DNA from: Pseudomonadota bacterium
GTDB taxonomy: Bacteria > Desulfobacterota > Desulfobulbia > Desulfobulbales > SURF-16
DNA: 64,000 nt
Reading direction: 5' to 3'
Assembly (NCBI GenBank): GCA_018816555.1
Contig: JAHIVT010000048.1
Location: 1-64,000 of the forward strand
The translations under genes were made by a program, and so were the position numbers. A model generated the notes under the pieces. That model was not told the DNA's origin and did not search any database. It saw nothing but the letters and a program-made list of their open reading frames with translations. Shown here one piece after another: positions 42,173 through 51,704 of this stretch. Within the stretch, counting starts at the first letter, position 1. Each line of letters begins with the position of its first letter.

Positions 42173-43519
42173 TCAGTCTTCATCAACAATGTCGCCGAGG
42201 AGAATCTTTCTCGCCGCCCCAACCAGATAAAGAGAACCGGCCACACAGATCAGATCCTCCGGCCCGGCCTCTTTTGCCGCACGGTCCAGGGCCTCGGCGA
42301 CACTGGCGCCGGCAATGGCGCGTTCTTTGAGTGAGTCAGTGAGAATGTCCCGCAGTTTTTCAGCAGTAGCCGACCGCTCCGACTCCGGACGGGTAAAAAT
42401 GATACGATGGCAATACGGGGCAATGGTATTAAGGGTTTTGCTAATATCCTTGTCCGCCATACTTGCCCAGACGCAGATAAGCTTTCTGTAAACAAAATCC
42501 GATGCAAGACTTTGGGTAAGCGAGACAATACCGGCCGGGTTATGGGCTCCGTCAAGCAGATAACGGCGCAGATTACCATCACCCGCCGCCGGAGGCTCGG
42601 CAGGACAGTCAATGTTTTTGCCGCTTGCGCAGTCTCGGCAGAAATATTCCAGCCGACCCGGCCAGTGCACCTTGGTCAGTGCTGAGCGGATAGTATCCTC
42701 GGTTATGGTAAATCCCTGTTGCTGCAGCAGGTCAAGTGCCGCCAGGGCAATTGCCGTATTGTCAAACTGATGCCCGCCTTTCATCCCCAGGGGCAGGTTG
42801 TTTCTTGCCCTGCCGCCTTCCCCCAGATAATCCCAGGTGCCATCATCATGCCGGACAGTTTTAAAATCTCGCCCCAGGAGGTGAAACGGCGCCTCCTTCT
42901 CCAGGCAGGTGCGTTTGACCACATCCAGGCTCACGTCCGCGGCAACGCCTGAGACCACTGGAATGCGATTTTTGATAATGCCGGCCTTTTCCGCAGCAAT
43001 CCGGGCAAGGGTTGTGCCGAGATGGGCCTCATGATCCATGGAAACATTGGTAATGATGCTGACCAGCGGGGTAATGACATTGGTGGCATCAAGCCTGCCG
43101 CCGAGCCCCACCTCCAGAATAACGATATCCACCTTTTGTCTGGCAAACCAGAGCAGGGCCAGGGCGGTGGTGAATTCAAAATAGGTGATCTGCCGTTCGC
43201 CGAGGCTGTCGCGAATGCTGGTTGCAATTTCGGCAAACTCATCTTTGGCAATATAGCGGTCATTGATACGGAAACGTTCCCGCACGGAAGTGAGATGGGG
43301 AGAGGTGTAAAGCCCGACCCGGTAGCCGGCCTCGCCTAAAAGGGCCAGCAGGGTAACAGAAACCGAACCCTTGCCGTTGGTGCCGGCCACATGGACAAAT
43401 TTCAAACCACGCTGGGGATGATGTACGCCTTCAAGAAAAGCGGCCATGCTGTCAAGGCCGAGCTTGATCTTGAAGAACTGCAACTGATCCAGATAAGACC
43501 AGGCATCCTGGTATTGCAT
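42173..43519 (-). CDS. folC: Bifunctional folylpolyglutamate synthase / dihydrofolate synthase
   Basis: A 448-aa Mur-ligase-type enzyme that adds glutamate to (dihydro)folates. VAGTNGKGSVSV near residue 45 is the ATP loop; YTSPHLTSVRERFRIN, ILEVGLGGRLDATN and LLDGAHNPAGI are family motifs. Length is normal. It is the first gene of a short minus-strand run with the HNH gene behind it. Confidence 0.93.
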   Translation of the reverse strand: MQYQDAWSYLDQLQFFKIKLGLDSMAAFLEGVHHPQRGLKFVHVAGTNGKGSVSVTLLALLGEAGYRVGLYTSPHLTSVRERFRINDRYIAKDEFAEIATSIRDSLGERQITYFEFTTALALLWFARQKVDIVILEVGLGGRLDATNVITPLVSIITNVSMDHEAHLGTTLARIAAEKAGIIKNRIPVVSGVAADVSLDVVKRTCLEKEAPFHLLGRDFKTVRHDDGTWDYLGEGGRARNNLPLGMKGGHQFDNTAIALAALDLLQQQGFTITEDTIRSALTKVHWPGRLEYFCRDCASGKNIDCPAEPPAAGDGNLRRYLLDGAHNPAGIVSLTQSLASDFVYRKLICVWASMADKDISKTLNTIAPYCHRIIFTRPESERSATAEKLRDILTDSLKERAIAGASVAEALDRAAKEAGPEDLICVAGSLYLVGAARKILLGDIVDED

Positions 43520-43677
43520 AGTTTACTTCCTGCTGAAAAAGAGGGGGAAGGTGAATTTCCGATTTATCATGATGAAATATGTCAAGCCGCTAAAAATAGC
43601 AGAACACGAGACAACCTGCAACTGCATCGACAAAGCACCATCATTTACTGCGAAAATTGTGCATCCCCCTACTCATT

Positions 43678-43893
43678 TCAGCAGGCTGGAGAAGGTTGAA
43701 AAACGAGATTCTCCTTTTTGCTGTTTACGGTCTTACGGGTTGAGGCGAAAAAGGGACATCTGGAGTGATCCTGACGGCAGAGATCTTCCAGATCGGCAAT
43801 GCTCGGGATATAATTTTCCTGTCTGGCCGAACATGTTGCAACCTGCCAACGGAACGCATCGCTTGAATAAATCGATAAATAGTGACAAATCAT
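43678..43893 (-). CDS. Small Cys-containing hypothetical protein
   Basis: A 71-aa protein with a strong AAGGAGG six bases before the ATG. Cys residues sit at MICHYL, ATCSAR, DLCRQ and SRCPFF, resembling small proteins of Desulfobacterota and Geobacter-like bacteria with a C...C...C-x6-CP pattern. It might bind zinc or an Fe-S cluster. No function can be assigned; its neighbours (folC and a helicase) give no hint. Confidence 0.6.
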   Translation of the reverse strand: MICHYLSIYSSDAFRWQVATCSARQENYIPSIADLEDLCRQDHSRCPFFASTRKTVNSKKENLVFQPSPAC

Positions 43894-43975
43894 GGTTATC
43901 CTCCTTGTTTTTTTAGAGAAGATAACCCCGCATTGTTAGGGAATTATTATATAATGATTAGTATTTATAAATGAT

Positions 43976-46231
43976 TCAGATTAATTCCAGCTGCGCATAG
44001 TCAAGACAGAGTGATTTCATGCCGTGGCGGGGAAAAAAAATATCCACCTTATTTTCTCCTATTATCTTTTTGATCTGCCCGCTACCAAAAAAGGGGTGTT
44101 TTACCGCCATGCCAGGAGAAAGCATGCTGGTGCTAGTGATTTTACCCGTGGCTGAAGCGGCATTTGCCTGTGAAACCTCTGACTTTTTTTCATAGGAAAA
44201 GACTTGGGCAGGCTTTTCCTGATGGGAAAAACGCCCGACCGGCGCACTATAGCCACCGTAAAAACTGCCGACTGGACTGACGTTATTGATCAGCCCTGCT
44301 GAAAGTTGCGCCAGAAAGGGGGAAATGGTGCAAAAGTGCCGCGACCTGTCAGGAGCGATGCTTTCCCGCGGATAGCTAAGAAAAAGCCGTGTTTTCGCCC
44401 TGGTTGCCGCCACATAAAGCAGACGTCTCTCCTCTTCAAACTGATCGGGAAAGGGGATGCAATGGGCCGAGGGAAACTTGCCGTCCGCCAGATCGATGAT
44501 AAAGACCGTGTCCCACTCCAGTCCTTTGGCCGAGTGGATGGTGGAAAGGATAAGGGTCTTGTTGTCTGATGCGGCCAAAGGGTCTGCCGTCAGATCCGGT
44601 GGATCAAGGGAGGCATCGTCAAGAAATTCCTGCAGCGTCTGATATTCACCGATAATGTTTTTGAACTGTTCCAGATCCCGGGCGCGGCTGGGATAATCAT
44701 CATGGTAAAGGCGCTCGAAAACCGGTTGATAATACTCCATGATCCTTTCAAACTGAGCAAGCGGTGTCCGGCTGTTGCGCAGGTCATAAAGCATACGCAC
44801 CAGCTCATCAAATTCGTTTTTCCAGGCCGGAGCCGTGGGATATTTACTCAAGGCGGCCAGGGGATCTTCAGCACTACTCAATGTTGCCAAGATCTTCTGG
44901 GCGGTTTTCGGGCCAACCTTGGGCAGATGCAGCAGGATCCTATGCCAGGAAAGGTTGTCCTGGATGTTGGCGATAAGACGCAGATAGGAAATGACATCCT
45001 TGACATGGGCCGTTTCCGTAAGCTTCAACCCGCCCCATTTTTCAAAGGCGATCTGGCTGCCGGCCAGCTCAAGTTCCAGTTTGAAGGAATGGAACCCGGC
45101 GCGGAACAGTACAGCCATCTCGTGGTAGGGGGTGCCCTGCCGATGGAGTTCATCTATCTTTTGGGCCACATACCTGGCCTGCTCTTTTTCGTCCCGGGCG
45201 GCAAAGAGTGCAGGTCTTTCCCCTGCTGCGATATTGCTGAACAGCTTTTTGGGATATCTTTCCTGGGCCTGTTCGATAATTGCGTTGGTCATTTCCAGAA
45301 TTTTCTGGCTGCTCCGGTAATTCTCCTCCAGTCGGATAATCTTTGTGCCTGAATAGATTTTCGGAAAATCCATGATATTGCGAAAATCAGCGCCGCGAAA
45401 ACTGTAAATGGACTGGCTGTCATCGCCGACCACCATGACATTATCATGACTTGAGGCGATGAGCCGCACGATCTGGGCCTGAATCCTGTTGGTGTCCTGA
45501 TACTCATCCACCATCAGATACTGAAAACGGGCGGAGACTTCGCAGCGGACATTTTCATTTTCAGCCAGTACGTCGCGGAAATTAACCAGCAGATCATCAT
45601 AATCCATGAGGCCGTGATCGCGCTTGAACTGCTGATAATGGTTGCGGATACGGTGCAGATCATCCATGAATTCAGCCAGATGAAAGTACTGGCTGCTGAC
45701 AAGTTCCTCAAGCGAATGGGATTTGTTGACTGAGCCGCTGATGATGTTCAGGATAACCCGTTTGGAGGGAAACCGTTTGCCGGCCCCGCTTAGGTCAAGG
45801 GATGACTTGATAAGATTGATAATCCCCTCGGCATCGGCCCTGTCGAGAATGGTGAAATTGGGAGCATACCCCACATAATGGCCGTAGCGGCGCAGGAGCA
45901 GGTTGGCCACCGCATGGAAGGTGCCGCCCATGACCCGCTGACAGGTGTCATCCAGCAGGGTTGCCGCCCTGCCCACCATTTGCTGCGCTGCTTTGCGGGT
46001 AAAGGTGAGTAGGAGAATATTATCCGGGGCAATGCCCTGCTCCACCATATGGACCAGCCGGTAGACAAGGGTGCGGGTCTTGCCGCTGCCGGCCCCGGCA
46101 ATGACCAGCACCGGCCCTTTTATAGTTTGCACTGCTTCAAACTGGGCAGGATTGAGATCATCTGCACCGATGCGTGATGCTAAACCGCTGCCGGATTTAT
46201 TTTTTGCAGGAAATAGACTTGGCTGATTCAT
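43976..46231 (-). CDS. UvrD/Rep/PcrA-type ATP-dependent DNA helicase
   Basis: A 751-aa superfamily 1A 3'-5' helicase. Motif Q/I region: LNPAQFEAV and VIAGAGSGKTRTLVYRL; motif Ia LTFTRKAAQQM; motif II VDEYQDTN; motif III VGDDSQSIYSFRGAD; motif IV LEENYRSSQ; motif V STIHSAKGLEWDTVFI; motif VI LLYVAATRAKT. A C-terminal tail ends in a Tudor-like segment (FGSGQIKKIIGENKVDIFF), as in PcrA/UvrD where it contacts RNA polymerase or UvrB. Probable role in repair or removal of stalled complexes. Confidence 0.92.
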   Translation of the reverse strand: MNQPSLFPAKNKSGSGLASRIGADDLNPAQFEAVQTIKGPVLVIAGAGSGKTRTLVYRLVHMVEQGIAPDNILLLTFTRKAAQQMVGRAATLLDDTCQRVMGGTFHAVANLLLRRYGHYVGYAPNFTILDRADAEGIINLIKSSLDLSGAGKRFPSKRVILNIISGSVNKSHSLEELVSSQYFHLAEFMDDLHRIRNHYQQFKRDHGLMDYDDLLVNFRDVLAENENVRCEVSARFQYLMVDEYQDTNRIQAQIVRLIASSHDNVMVVGDDSQSIYSFRGADFRNIMDFPKIYSGTKIIRLEENYRSSQKILEMTNAIIEQAQERYPKKLFSNIAAGERPALFAARDEKEQARYVAQKIDELHRQGTPYHEMAVLFRAGFHSFKLELELAGSQIAFEKWGGLKLTETAHVKDVISYLRLIANIQDNLSWHRILLHLPKVGPKTAQKILATLSSAEDPLAALSKYPTAPAWKNEFDELVRMLYDLRNSRTPLAQFERIMEYYQPVFERLYHDDYPSRARDLEQFKNIIGEYQTLQEFLDDASLDPPDLTADPLAASDNKTLILSTIHSAKGLEWDTVFIIDLADGKFPSAHCIPFPDQFEEERRLLYVAATRAKTRLFLSYPRESIAPDRSRHFCTISPFLAQLSAGLINNVSPVGSFYGGYSAPVGRFSHQEKPAQVFSYEKKSEVSQANAASATGKITSTSMLSPGMAVKHPFFGSGQIKKIIGENKVDIFFPRHGMKSLCLDYAQLELI

Positions 46232-46347
46232 AGTTGTGAACTATATATTTTTTTGGTTTGACCTGAACATACAAAAAAAGTAATATAGCAAATTATAAAT
46301 AATATTCAATTGCTACGTACTGTCAACAGTGAGGAGGTTTTCTGAAT

Positions 46348-46740
46348 ATGGCTGATTTGCACGAAATTTTCACGGATGATGCGCTCCAGAAACTCTTCCC
46401 TGCCAACCGGGCCGATGATTTTTTTGATGCCCTGTTCGGTGATGCCGCAGAAGGCGCCTATGATATCACGCTGAAATTCGGCGGTTACAAGCCTAATCAC
46501 CAGGAACTGCATTTTGAACTCCATCTCACCCAGCGTCCGGGTAAATGTCTCGCCTGCAATCTGACCTATGGACTGCCTGAGGTTTTTTCCCGCCATCCGG
46601 TCATCAACATCAAGGGTCTGGTTACTGATATCAATAAGCTTGTCGATGGTCAGTTGAACTGCAAACAATGGTCACTGACCAACACCAAATCCGTTTCCAG
46701 TGCCTTACACATTATTCCGTTGGTTATTGAGGTTGAATAG
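46348..46740 (+). CDS. Conserved hypothetical protein of Desulfobacterota
   Basis: A 130-aa acidic protein starting MADLHEIFTDDALQKLFP with GAGGAGG upstream, so a real gene. It contains RPGKCLACNLTYGLP and a conserved-looking HPVINIKGLV, and looks like a compact alpha/beta fold. I recall similar proteins in sulfate reducers carrying misleading automatic names, with no known function. It is divergent from the helicase gene and shares a 116-bp intergenic region. Confidence 0.7.
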   Translation: MADLHEIFTDDALQKLFPANRADDFFDALFGDAAEGAYDITLKFGGYKPNHQELHFELHLTQRPGKCLACNLTYGLPEVFSRHPVINIKGLVTDINKLVDGQLNCKQWSLTNTKSVSSALHIIPLVIEVE

Positions 46741-46815
46741 TGATCAGTTGAGCAGACGGCGTACATGGTTTCGTATGAAAAGCCGAAAGTAATTCCACTC
46801 TGATCAAGCGCCATG

Positions 46816-47478
46816 TTAAACAACACGTTCATCGATCGTTCGCCCCCAACGGATGCTGCCAAGCAGGGCAACAAGGAAATCTGGAGGGATAAAACGATCG
46901 CCGTGACACTGCCCGATGGTCCAGACCCAAGCATGTTTATCGGACGCCAGCGCATCGTGTGTCTCCCAGATTGAGCCTTCAAGCATTTGTATGCCAGCCC
47001 AAGAGATCGCTTGGAATTTCGAAATTGCCATGCAAGTTATCGCACACCTGAGCGGTATTTTCGGATCTGAAATGAAACATAGAACCAAATCGTCTTCACC
47101 TGGCGCACGTTCTGTGCAACAGAGCCGCTTTGGAAGGAGAAGTTCTAACATTCTTTGAGGTTCGACGATTTCAGATAAGGGGCGTCCAACGATTGTAGGA
47201 CGATCGAGTGCCTCTGGAATAAGCGCGATGCGTCCTTCTCCTTTATAGATACCGGTAGCGTGAAAAGTGAATTTTGCAGCAACCTCTACTTCGGCTCGAT
47301 GCAAGTCTGTGTCGCGAAGTTGACCTTGGACAGGTGCATAGACACCGGGGATCTCGCCTTTTTCCACGCTCGATAGGCCGAGGACCACCGAACCATCGGC
47401 TGTTAAGTCTGCCCACATGAAATTATACAACTGCTCGCCATTCCTTAGAAAAATGCGACGTTGTTTTGACTTAGCCAT
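46816..47478 (-). CDS. Hypothetical protein
   Basis: A 220-aa protein with GAGGA at proper distance from its ATG. It starts MAKSKQRRIFLRNGEQLYNF and has a Trp-rich C-terminal part (HAWVWTIGQCHGDRFIPPDF). I recognise no domain, signal peptide or membrane helix. Codon use looks less biased than that of its neighbours, which may mean recent acquisition. It stands alone between an unknown plus-strand gene and a PHP-domain phosphatase. Confidence 0.6.
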   Translation of the reverse strand: MAKSKQRRIFLRNGEQLYNFMWADLTADGSVVLGLSSVEKGEIPGVYAPVQGQLRDTDLHRAEVEVAAKFTFHATGIYKGEGRIALIPEALDRPTIVGRPLSEIVEPQRMLELLLPKRLCCTERAPGEDDLVLCFISDPKIPLRCAITCMAISKFQAISWAGIQMLEGSIWETHDALASDKHAWVWTIGQCHGDRFIPPDFLVALLGSIRWGRTIDERVV

Positions 47479-47507
47479 TGCGATTTTCCTCAGTTATTTA
47501 ACAACAC

Positions 47508-48284
47508 CTATCCAAGCATCTCCGGTAGCAGCTCAAAGTACCGCCCCACATGCTCGGGACGATGGGCATCGGAGCCGGCCACCAGTCGCACCCCCATCCG
47601 CTGCGCCTCTTTGATGAGCTTCAGCGACGGAAACGGTTCACACCGTAGGGCAAAACCCGAGGTATTCACCTCAATCGCCACATCTTTCTCCCGCATGAGC
47701 GTCAGAATTTCCATTGTCCTGGCAAAATGATTCTCGGAAAAGGAAAAAGAGGGACAGTGGCGCATCACCGCATCAAGATGGCAGACCACATCCGCGGGAA
47801 GCACGGCAAGGGCCTTTTTGAGTCCGTCAAAATAGGCGGCTGCGACATTCTCCACCCCTATTTTTTCCATCAGGGCGATGCTGGCCGGCCGGCGGCTCAC
47901 CATATTGACATGGCCGAGATCCGTCTGCAGGTAGTGATAGGAAAGGCCGATGCGGTCCCATTTGAATCTTTTCAGGAAATCCACGGCATCCTGCAGATGA
48001 TCCGGGTTGGCGCCCACCTCGACGCCGGTGCCTAAGGCAATGATCCCCTGATACTTTTCCGCCAGCCGCTTGCCTTCCGCATGATAATAAATAAAATCCT
48101 CTTCCGTGAGCCAGGTTGATTCAAAATACTCAATGGCTGTTTCATAATGCTCAAGAAAGATTATTTTCTGCAAACCTGCGGCAACTGCCGCCTGCACATA
48201 CTCCTCCATCTCGCCCCTGGCATGATGACAGAGCCGGGTGTGCACGTGACCGTCAGTGGTTATATCTATGGCTGCTCGTGGCAT
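47508..48284 (-). CDS. PHP-domain phosphatase (histidinol-phosphatase HisJ-like)
   Basis: A 258-aa PHP-superfamily protein. Metal ligands appear in DGHVHTRLCHHA at the N-terminus, IFLEHYE, VVCHLDAVMRH, and the terminal AGSDAHRPEHVG. The closest functional family is HisJ/HisK histidinol phosphatase of histidine synthesis, but PHP proteins have varied substrates and no his genes lie here. Confidence 0.82.
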   Translation of the reverse strand: MPRAAIDITTDGHVHTRLCHHARGEMEEYVQAAVAAGLQKIIFLEHYETAIEYFESTWLTEEDFIYYHAEGKRLAEKYQGIIALGTGVEVGANPDHLQDAVDFLKRFKWDRIGLSYHYLQTDLGHVNMVSRRPASIALMEKIGVENVAAAYFDGLKKALAVLPADVVCHLDAVMRHCPSFSFSENHFARTMEILTLMREKDVAIEVNTSGFALRCEPFPSLKLIKEAQRMGVRLVAGSDAHRPEHVGRYFELLPEMLG

Positions 48285-48306
48285 GATAAAATAGTCTGTA
48301 GGTATT

Positions 48307-48435
48307 TAGTCTGTTAGTAATGAAAACCGCAGAGCACACAGAGATCACGGAGAAAATATTTTTATTTTCAGCAAGTTGTCTCTGTGGGCTTGGTGCTCTC
48401 TGTGGTTAATTTTTCAGTATTTACCTAACAGACTA
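48307..48435. repeat. Dispersed palindromic repeat, copy A
   Basis: A core of about 90 bp (48326-48417) begins ACCGCAGAGCACACAGAG and ends CTCTCTGTGGTTAATTTTTC, forming a long imperfect hairpin. Outer arms TAGTCTGTTAG (48307-48317) and CTAACAGACTA (48425-48435) are perfect complements. The core is about 80% identical by eye to the element at 51587-51677. It fills the gap between ftsK and the PHP gene and may also act as terminator. Confidence 0.7.
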
Positions 48436-48474
48436 CAGTCTAATAGTCTAAACAACCTGAGCATTTACGTTTTA

Positions 48475-50619
48475 TCAATAATTTTTGCGGGCCAGAACTT
48501 CCCTGGGTTTTGCCCCGTCCGCCGGGCCGATGATCCCTTCCTTTTCCATGGTTTCAATCATGCGGGCCGCCCGGTTGTAACCCACCCGCAGACGGCGTTG
48601 AACCATGGAGATGGAAGCCTGACCGGTGTCACAGACAATAGCCACCGCTTCATCATATTTTTCGTCAAAATCTTCATCAGAATCACCGTCCGGGGCGTCC
48701 TCCTCCTTTTCCACGCTCTGGATGACGGACTCATCATATCGGGCGCTGCCCTGCTGTTTAAGAAATTCAATCAGCCGTTCGGATTCCTGTTCCGAGATAT
48801 ATGCACCGTGAATGCGCTGGAGCCGTGCCGTTCCCGGCGGCAGAAAGAGCATGTCGCCTGAGCCGAGCAGATGTTCCGCCCCGCTGGTATCAAGAATGGT
48901 GCGGGAATCGATCTTGGAAGAGACCTTGAAAGACATCCTGGTGGGGAAATTTGCCTTGATCAGTCCGGTCAGGACATCAACCGAGGGCCGCTGGGTGGCC
49001 AGGATGAGATGCATGCCGGCGGCTCTGGCCATCTGGGCCAGACGGGCCACGGCGGTTTCCACCTCGTTGGAGGAAACCATCATCAGATCGGCCAGCTCAT
49101 CGATGATGATGACGATATAGGGGAGTTTTTCCTCGGCAATCTCGTTATAGCTGACAAAGCCCTTGACCCGCATGGCCTCCATGAGGATGTAACGGCGTTC
49201 CATCTCCCTGACGGCCCACTGCAGGGCGCGGCTTGCCATCTTCGGATCCACCACGACCGGGTGCAGCAGATGGGGTATGGCCTCATAGCTGGAGAGTTCG
49301 ATACGTTTAGGATCAACCATGAGCAGACGCACCTCATCCGGGGTGGCCTTGAAAAGAATACTGGCGATAATGGCGTTAATGGCCACACTTTTGCCCGCCC
49401 CGGTGGCCCCGGCAATGAGCAGATGCGGCATTCTCGTCAGATCGGCACAGACCGGCCGACCGACCACATCCATGCCAAGCCCGATGGTCAGCTTGGATTC
49501 AGCTTTGATGAATTTCTCCGTAGCCAGAATTTCCCGGATGGTAACGGTTTTCCTGACAGGATTGGGAATCTCGATGCCCACTGCCGCCTTGCCGGGAATG
49601 GAGCCGATGATGCGCACGCTTTCCGCCTGCAGACCAAGGGCGAGGTCATCCGCCAGGGAAACGATCCGGTTGATCTTGACACCCGGAGCAGGAGCAAATT
49701 CATAGGTGGTGATCACCGGACCGGGAGAGATGCCGGTGACATTGCCCTTGACGCCGAAATCAGCGAGTTTGCTTTCCAGGGTGCGACTGACGGCAAGATA
49801 ATGTTCCCTTTCAATGACCACATCATTTTTGTCGGGCTCATTGAGCAGCGAAAGGCTCGGCAGCTGAAAATTGCCGGGCTGCACGGGCAGGGGCTGGAAT
49901 TCCTCCTTGGTGGCAGCACTTTTCAGGGTAATCGGTTCATGCAGTTGCGGAATGGCCAGCCGTGGTTCGGATAGTTCATCAGTCCGGCCACGGTCTGCAC
50001 CGTTGGCATCCGGTTTTTCCTCCATTGCCTTTAGCTGTTTGCGCTGCTTCAGTTTCTGATTGATGGTGCCGCAGGTCTGCACCACACTTCTGCCCACAAA
50101 AAACGGGGAAAAACGCACAGTGGCCATCAGCGACAGCAGCATGATGGTGCAGTAAAAGAGAAAGGCCCCTGCCCAGCCGAAATAGGTGCTGGTCACCCCG
50201 AAGAGAATATCGCCCAACCGGCCGGCAATGGTATAACTGTGCCCGAACAGGGTCAGGGTCTGCCAGGAAAAAGAGGCCAAAAGAGCACTGCTGCCCATGA
50301 GCAGGCCGGTACATCCGCCGCAGATAATGGGTAAACGCTGGATGGCAAACCTGCCGAAAAAGATTGAAACGCCGAAAAAGAGGAAGAGAACCGGCAACCA
50401 GAAGGAGCTGAGGCCGAGAAAGCTCATGAACAGCGTTGCCAGAAAATTGCCCACACTGCCGCACCAGTTGGCGGATGCACCCGGTGTGTACGGTTCAGCC
50501 GGGGGGGTAAAACTGACAAAGGACAGGAGCAGAAAAAGACCGGCAACTATGGCAAGAACAGCTGCTACCTCTTGCACAAGAGTAGGCTGGTACGTGTGAT
50601 TTGTGGTGGCTTTTACCAT
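48475..50619 (-). CDS. ftsK: DNA translocase FtsK
   Basis: A 714-aa FtsK/SpoIIIE protein, on the short side for the family. Four or so N-terminal membrane helices (residues about 15-175), a charged linker, then the motor with Walker A GATGAGKSVAINA, Walker B IVIIIDELADLMMV, and TQRPSVDVLTG. A C-terminal winged-helix gamma domain (QRRLRVGYNRAARMIETME) reads KOPS-type DNA. It moves chromosome ends through the division septum and activates XerCD. Confidence 0.94.
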   Translation of the reverse strand: MVKATTNHTYQPTLVQEVAAVLAIVAGLFLLLSFVSFTPPAEPYTPGASANWCGSVGNFLATLFMSFLGLSSFWLPVLFLFFGVSIFFGRFAIQRLPIICGGCTGLLMGSSALLASFSWQTLTLFGHSYTIAGRLGDILFGVTSTYFGWAGAFLFYCTIMLLSLMATVRFSPFFVGRSVVQTCGTINQKLKQRKQLKAMEEKPDANGADRGRTDELSEPRLAIPQLHEPITLKSAATKEEFQPLPVQPGNFQLPSLSLLNEPDKNDVVIEREHYLAVSRTLESKLADFGVKGNVTGISPGPVITTYEFAPAPGVKINRIVSLADDLALGLQAESVRIIGSIPGKAAVGIEIPNPVRKTVTIREILATEKFIKAESKLTIGLGMDVVGRPVCADLTRMPHLLIAGATGAGKSVAINAIIASILFKATPDEVRLLMVDPKRIELSSYEAIPHLLHPVVVDPKMASRALQWAVREMERRYILMEAMRVKGFVSYNEIAEEKLPYIVIIIDELADLMMVSSNEVETAVARLAQMARAAGMHLILATQRPSVDVLTGLIKANFPTRMSFKVSSKIDSRTILDTSGAEHLLGSGDMLFLPPGTARLQRIHGAYISEQESERLIEFLKQQGSARYDESVIQSVEKEEDAPDGDSDEDFDEKYDEAVAIVCDTGQASISMVQRRLRVGYNRAARMIETMEKEGIIGPADGAKPREVLARKNY

Positions 50620-50667
50620 GGCATAGCCAAAAGACTGTTCACCGATCCCGATTGAATGATAACTGAC

Positions 50668-51075
50668 TTATTCCTTCCTTACGTTACGGCAGATGGAGTC
50701 GAGAATACCGTTGATAAAGGGCGCGGCATCATCGGTGCTGAAACGTTTGGCAATCTCAATGGCCTCGTTGAGGATCACGGATGCAGGAACATCAGGCATA
50801 TGGGCCAGTTCAAAGCTGGCAATGCGGAGGATATTGCGGTCAATGACCGCCATGCGGCTCAAACGCCAGTTTTTGGCGTGCAGCTCGATCATGCTGTTTA
50901 ATGCATCCCATTGCAGCTGGATGCCGCTGAGCAGTTCCTGGGCATAGGGAACCGCCTTCCTGTTCACATCAAAATGATCGCACATGAGGGCAATATCGGC
51001 CTGATCATTGCCGCTCTGATCAATCTGATAGAGACATTGCAGGGCGAGTTCCCTTGATTTACGGCGGATACTCAT
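50668..51075 (-). CDS. nusB: Transcription antitermination factor NusB
   Basis: A 135-aa all-helical NusB protein. [15 protein letters not shown] is the family N-terminus and [17 protein letters not shown] with INGILDSI the C-terminal signature. I start at ATG 51075 ([10 protein letters not shown]), which overlaps the ribH stop as ATGA. It joins the boxB/boxA complex for rRNA antitermination. Pairing with ribH is a common bacterial arrangement. Confidence 0.94.
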   Translation of the reverse strand: MSIRRKSRELALQCLYQIDQSGNDQADIALMCDHFDVNRKAVPYAQELLSGIQLQWDALNSMIELHAKNWRLSRMAVIDRNILRIASFELAHMPDVPASVILNEAIEIAKRFSTDDAAPFINGILDSICRNVRKE

Positions 51076-51539
51076 ATCAGGCTTTTTAACAGATTCACCA
51101 TCTCGATTGCGGCAGCAGCGCATTCAGAACCTTTGTTACCGGCCTTTGACCCTGCCCTCTCGATGGCCTGCTCGATTGTATCGGTGGTTAGCACGCCGAA
51201 TATGATGGGCACTCCGCTCTCCATACTGGCCTGGGCAATTCCCTTGGCCGCCTCGTTTGCCACGAAATCAAAATGAGGGGTCGCCCCGCGGATGACGGCG
51301 CCGAGACAGATTACCGCATCATACCGTCCTGATTTCGCCATTTTCTGGGCAACCAGCGGTATTTCAAATGCCCCAGGTACCCGGGCGACCTCAATGTCAT
51401 CATCTGCCGCACCAAAACGGAGCAAGGTGTCAAGGGCGCCCTCAAGCAGACGTTCTGCAATAAATGAGTTAAAACGGGCAAGGACTATGCCGATTTTTTT
51501 ACCTTCAGCCTGGAAATTTCCTTCAAAATATTTTGCCAT
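51072..51539 (-). CDS. ribH: 6,7-dimethyl-8-ribityllumazine synthase
   Basis: A 155-aa lumazine synthase. Conserved [40 protein letters not shown] and [11 protein letters not shown] line the active site, with catalytic His in the PHFDFV segment. It condenses the pyrimidine with the four-carbon unit from RibB to make lumazine, the substrate of RibE. Confidence 0.95.
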   Translation of the reverse strand: MAKYFEGNFQAEGKKIGIVLARFNSFIAERLLEGALDTLLRFGAADDDIEVARVPGAFEIPLVAQKMAKSGRYDAVICLGAVIRGATPHFDFVANEAAKGIAQASMESGVPIIFGVLTTDTIEQAIERAGSKAGNKGSECAAAAIEMVNLLKSLI

Positions 51540-51564
51540 TGCACCACTCCAAATTTTTTATGGC

Positions 51565-51688
51565 TTCGTAAAAAAGTCCGTTCTTCACCACAGAGCACAC
51601 GGAGAACACAGAGAAATATATTTTTTATTACAAATTGTTAACTCTGTGGACTCTGTGCTCTCTGTGGTTAATTTGCAGTTTTTACGAA
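51565..51688. repeat. Dispersed palindromic repeat, copy B
   Basis: The core (51587-51677) begins ACCACAGAGCACACGGAG and ends CTCTCTGTGGTTAATTTGCAG, folding on itself. Perfect outer arms TTCGTAAAAA (51565-51574) and TTTTTACGAA (51679-51688) flank it. The inner core is shared with the copy at 48326-48417, but the outer arms are not. It lies between ribBA and ribH. Confidence 0.7.
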
Positions 51689-51704
51689 TTCGTCATTTTT
51701 TATT

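Noticed and set aside
46741-46815. Additional small gene between the 130-aa and 220-aa proteins
   Set aside because: The gap is only 75 bp and holds no start with ribosome binding site.
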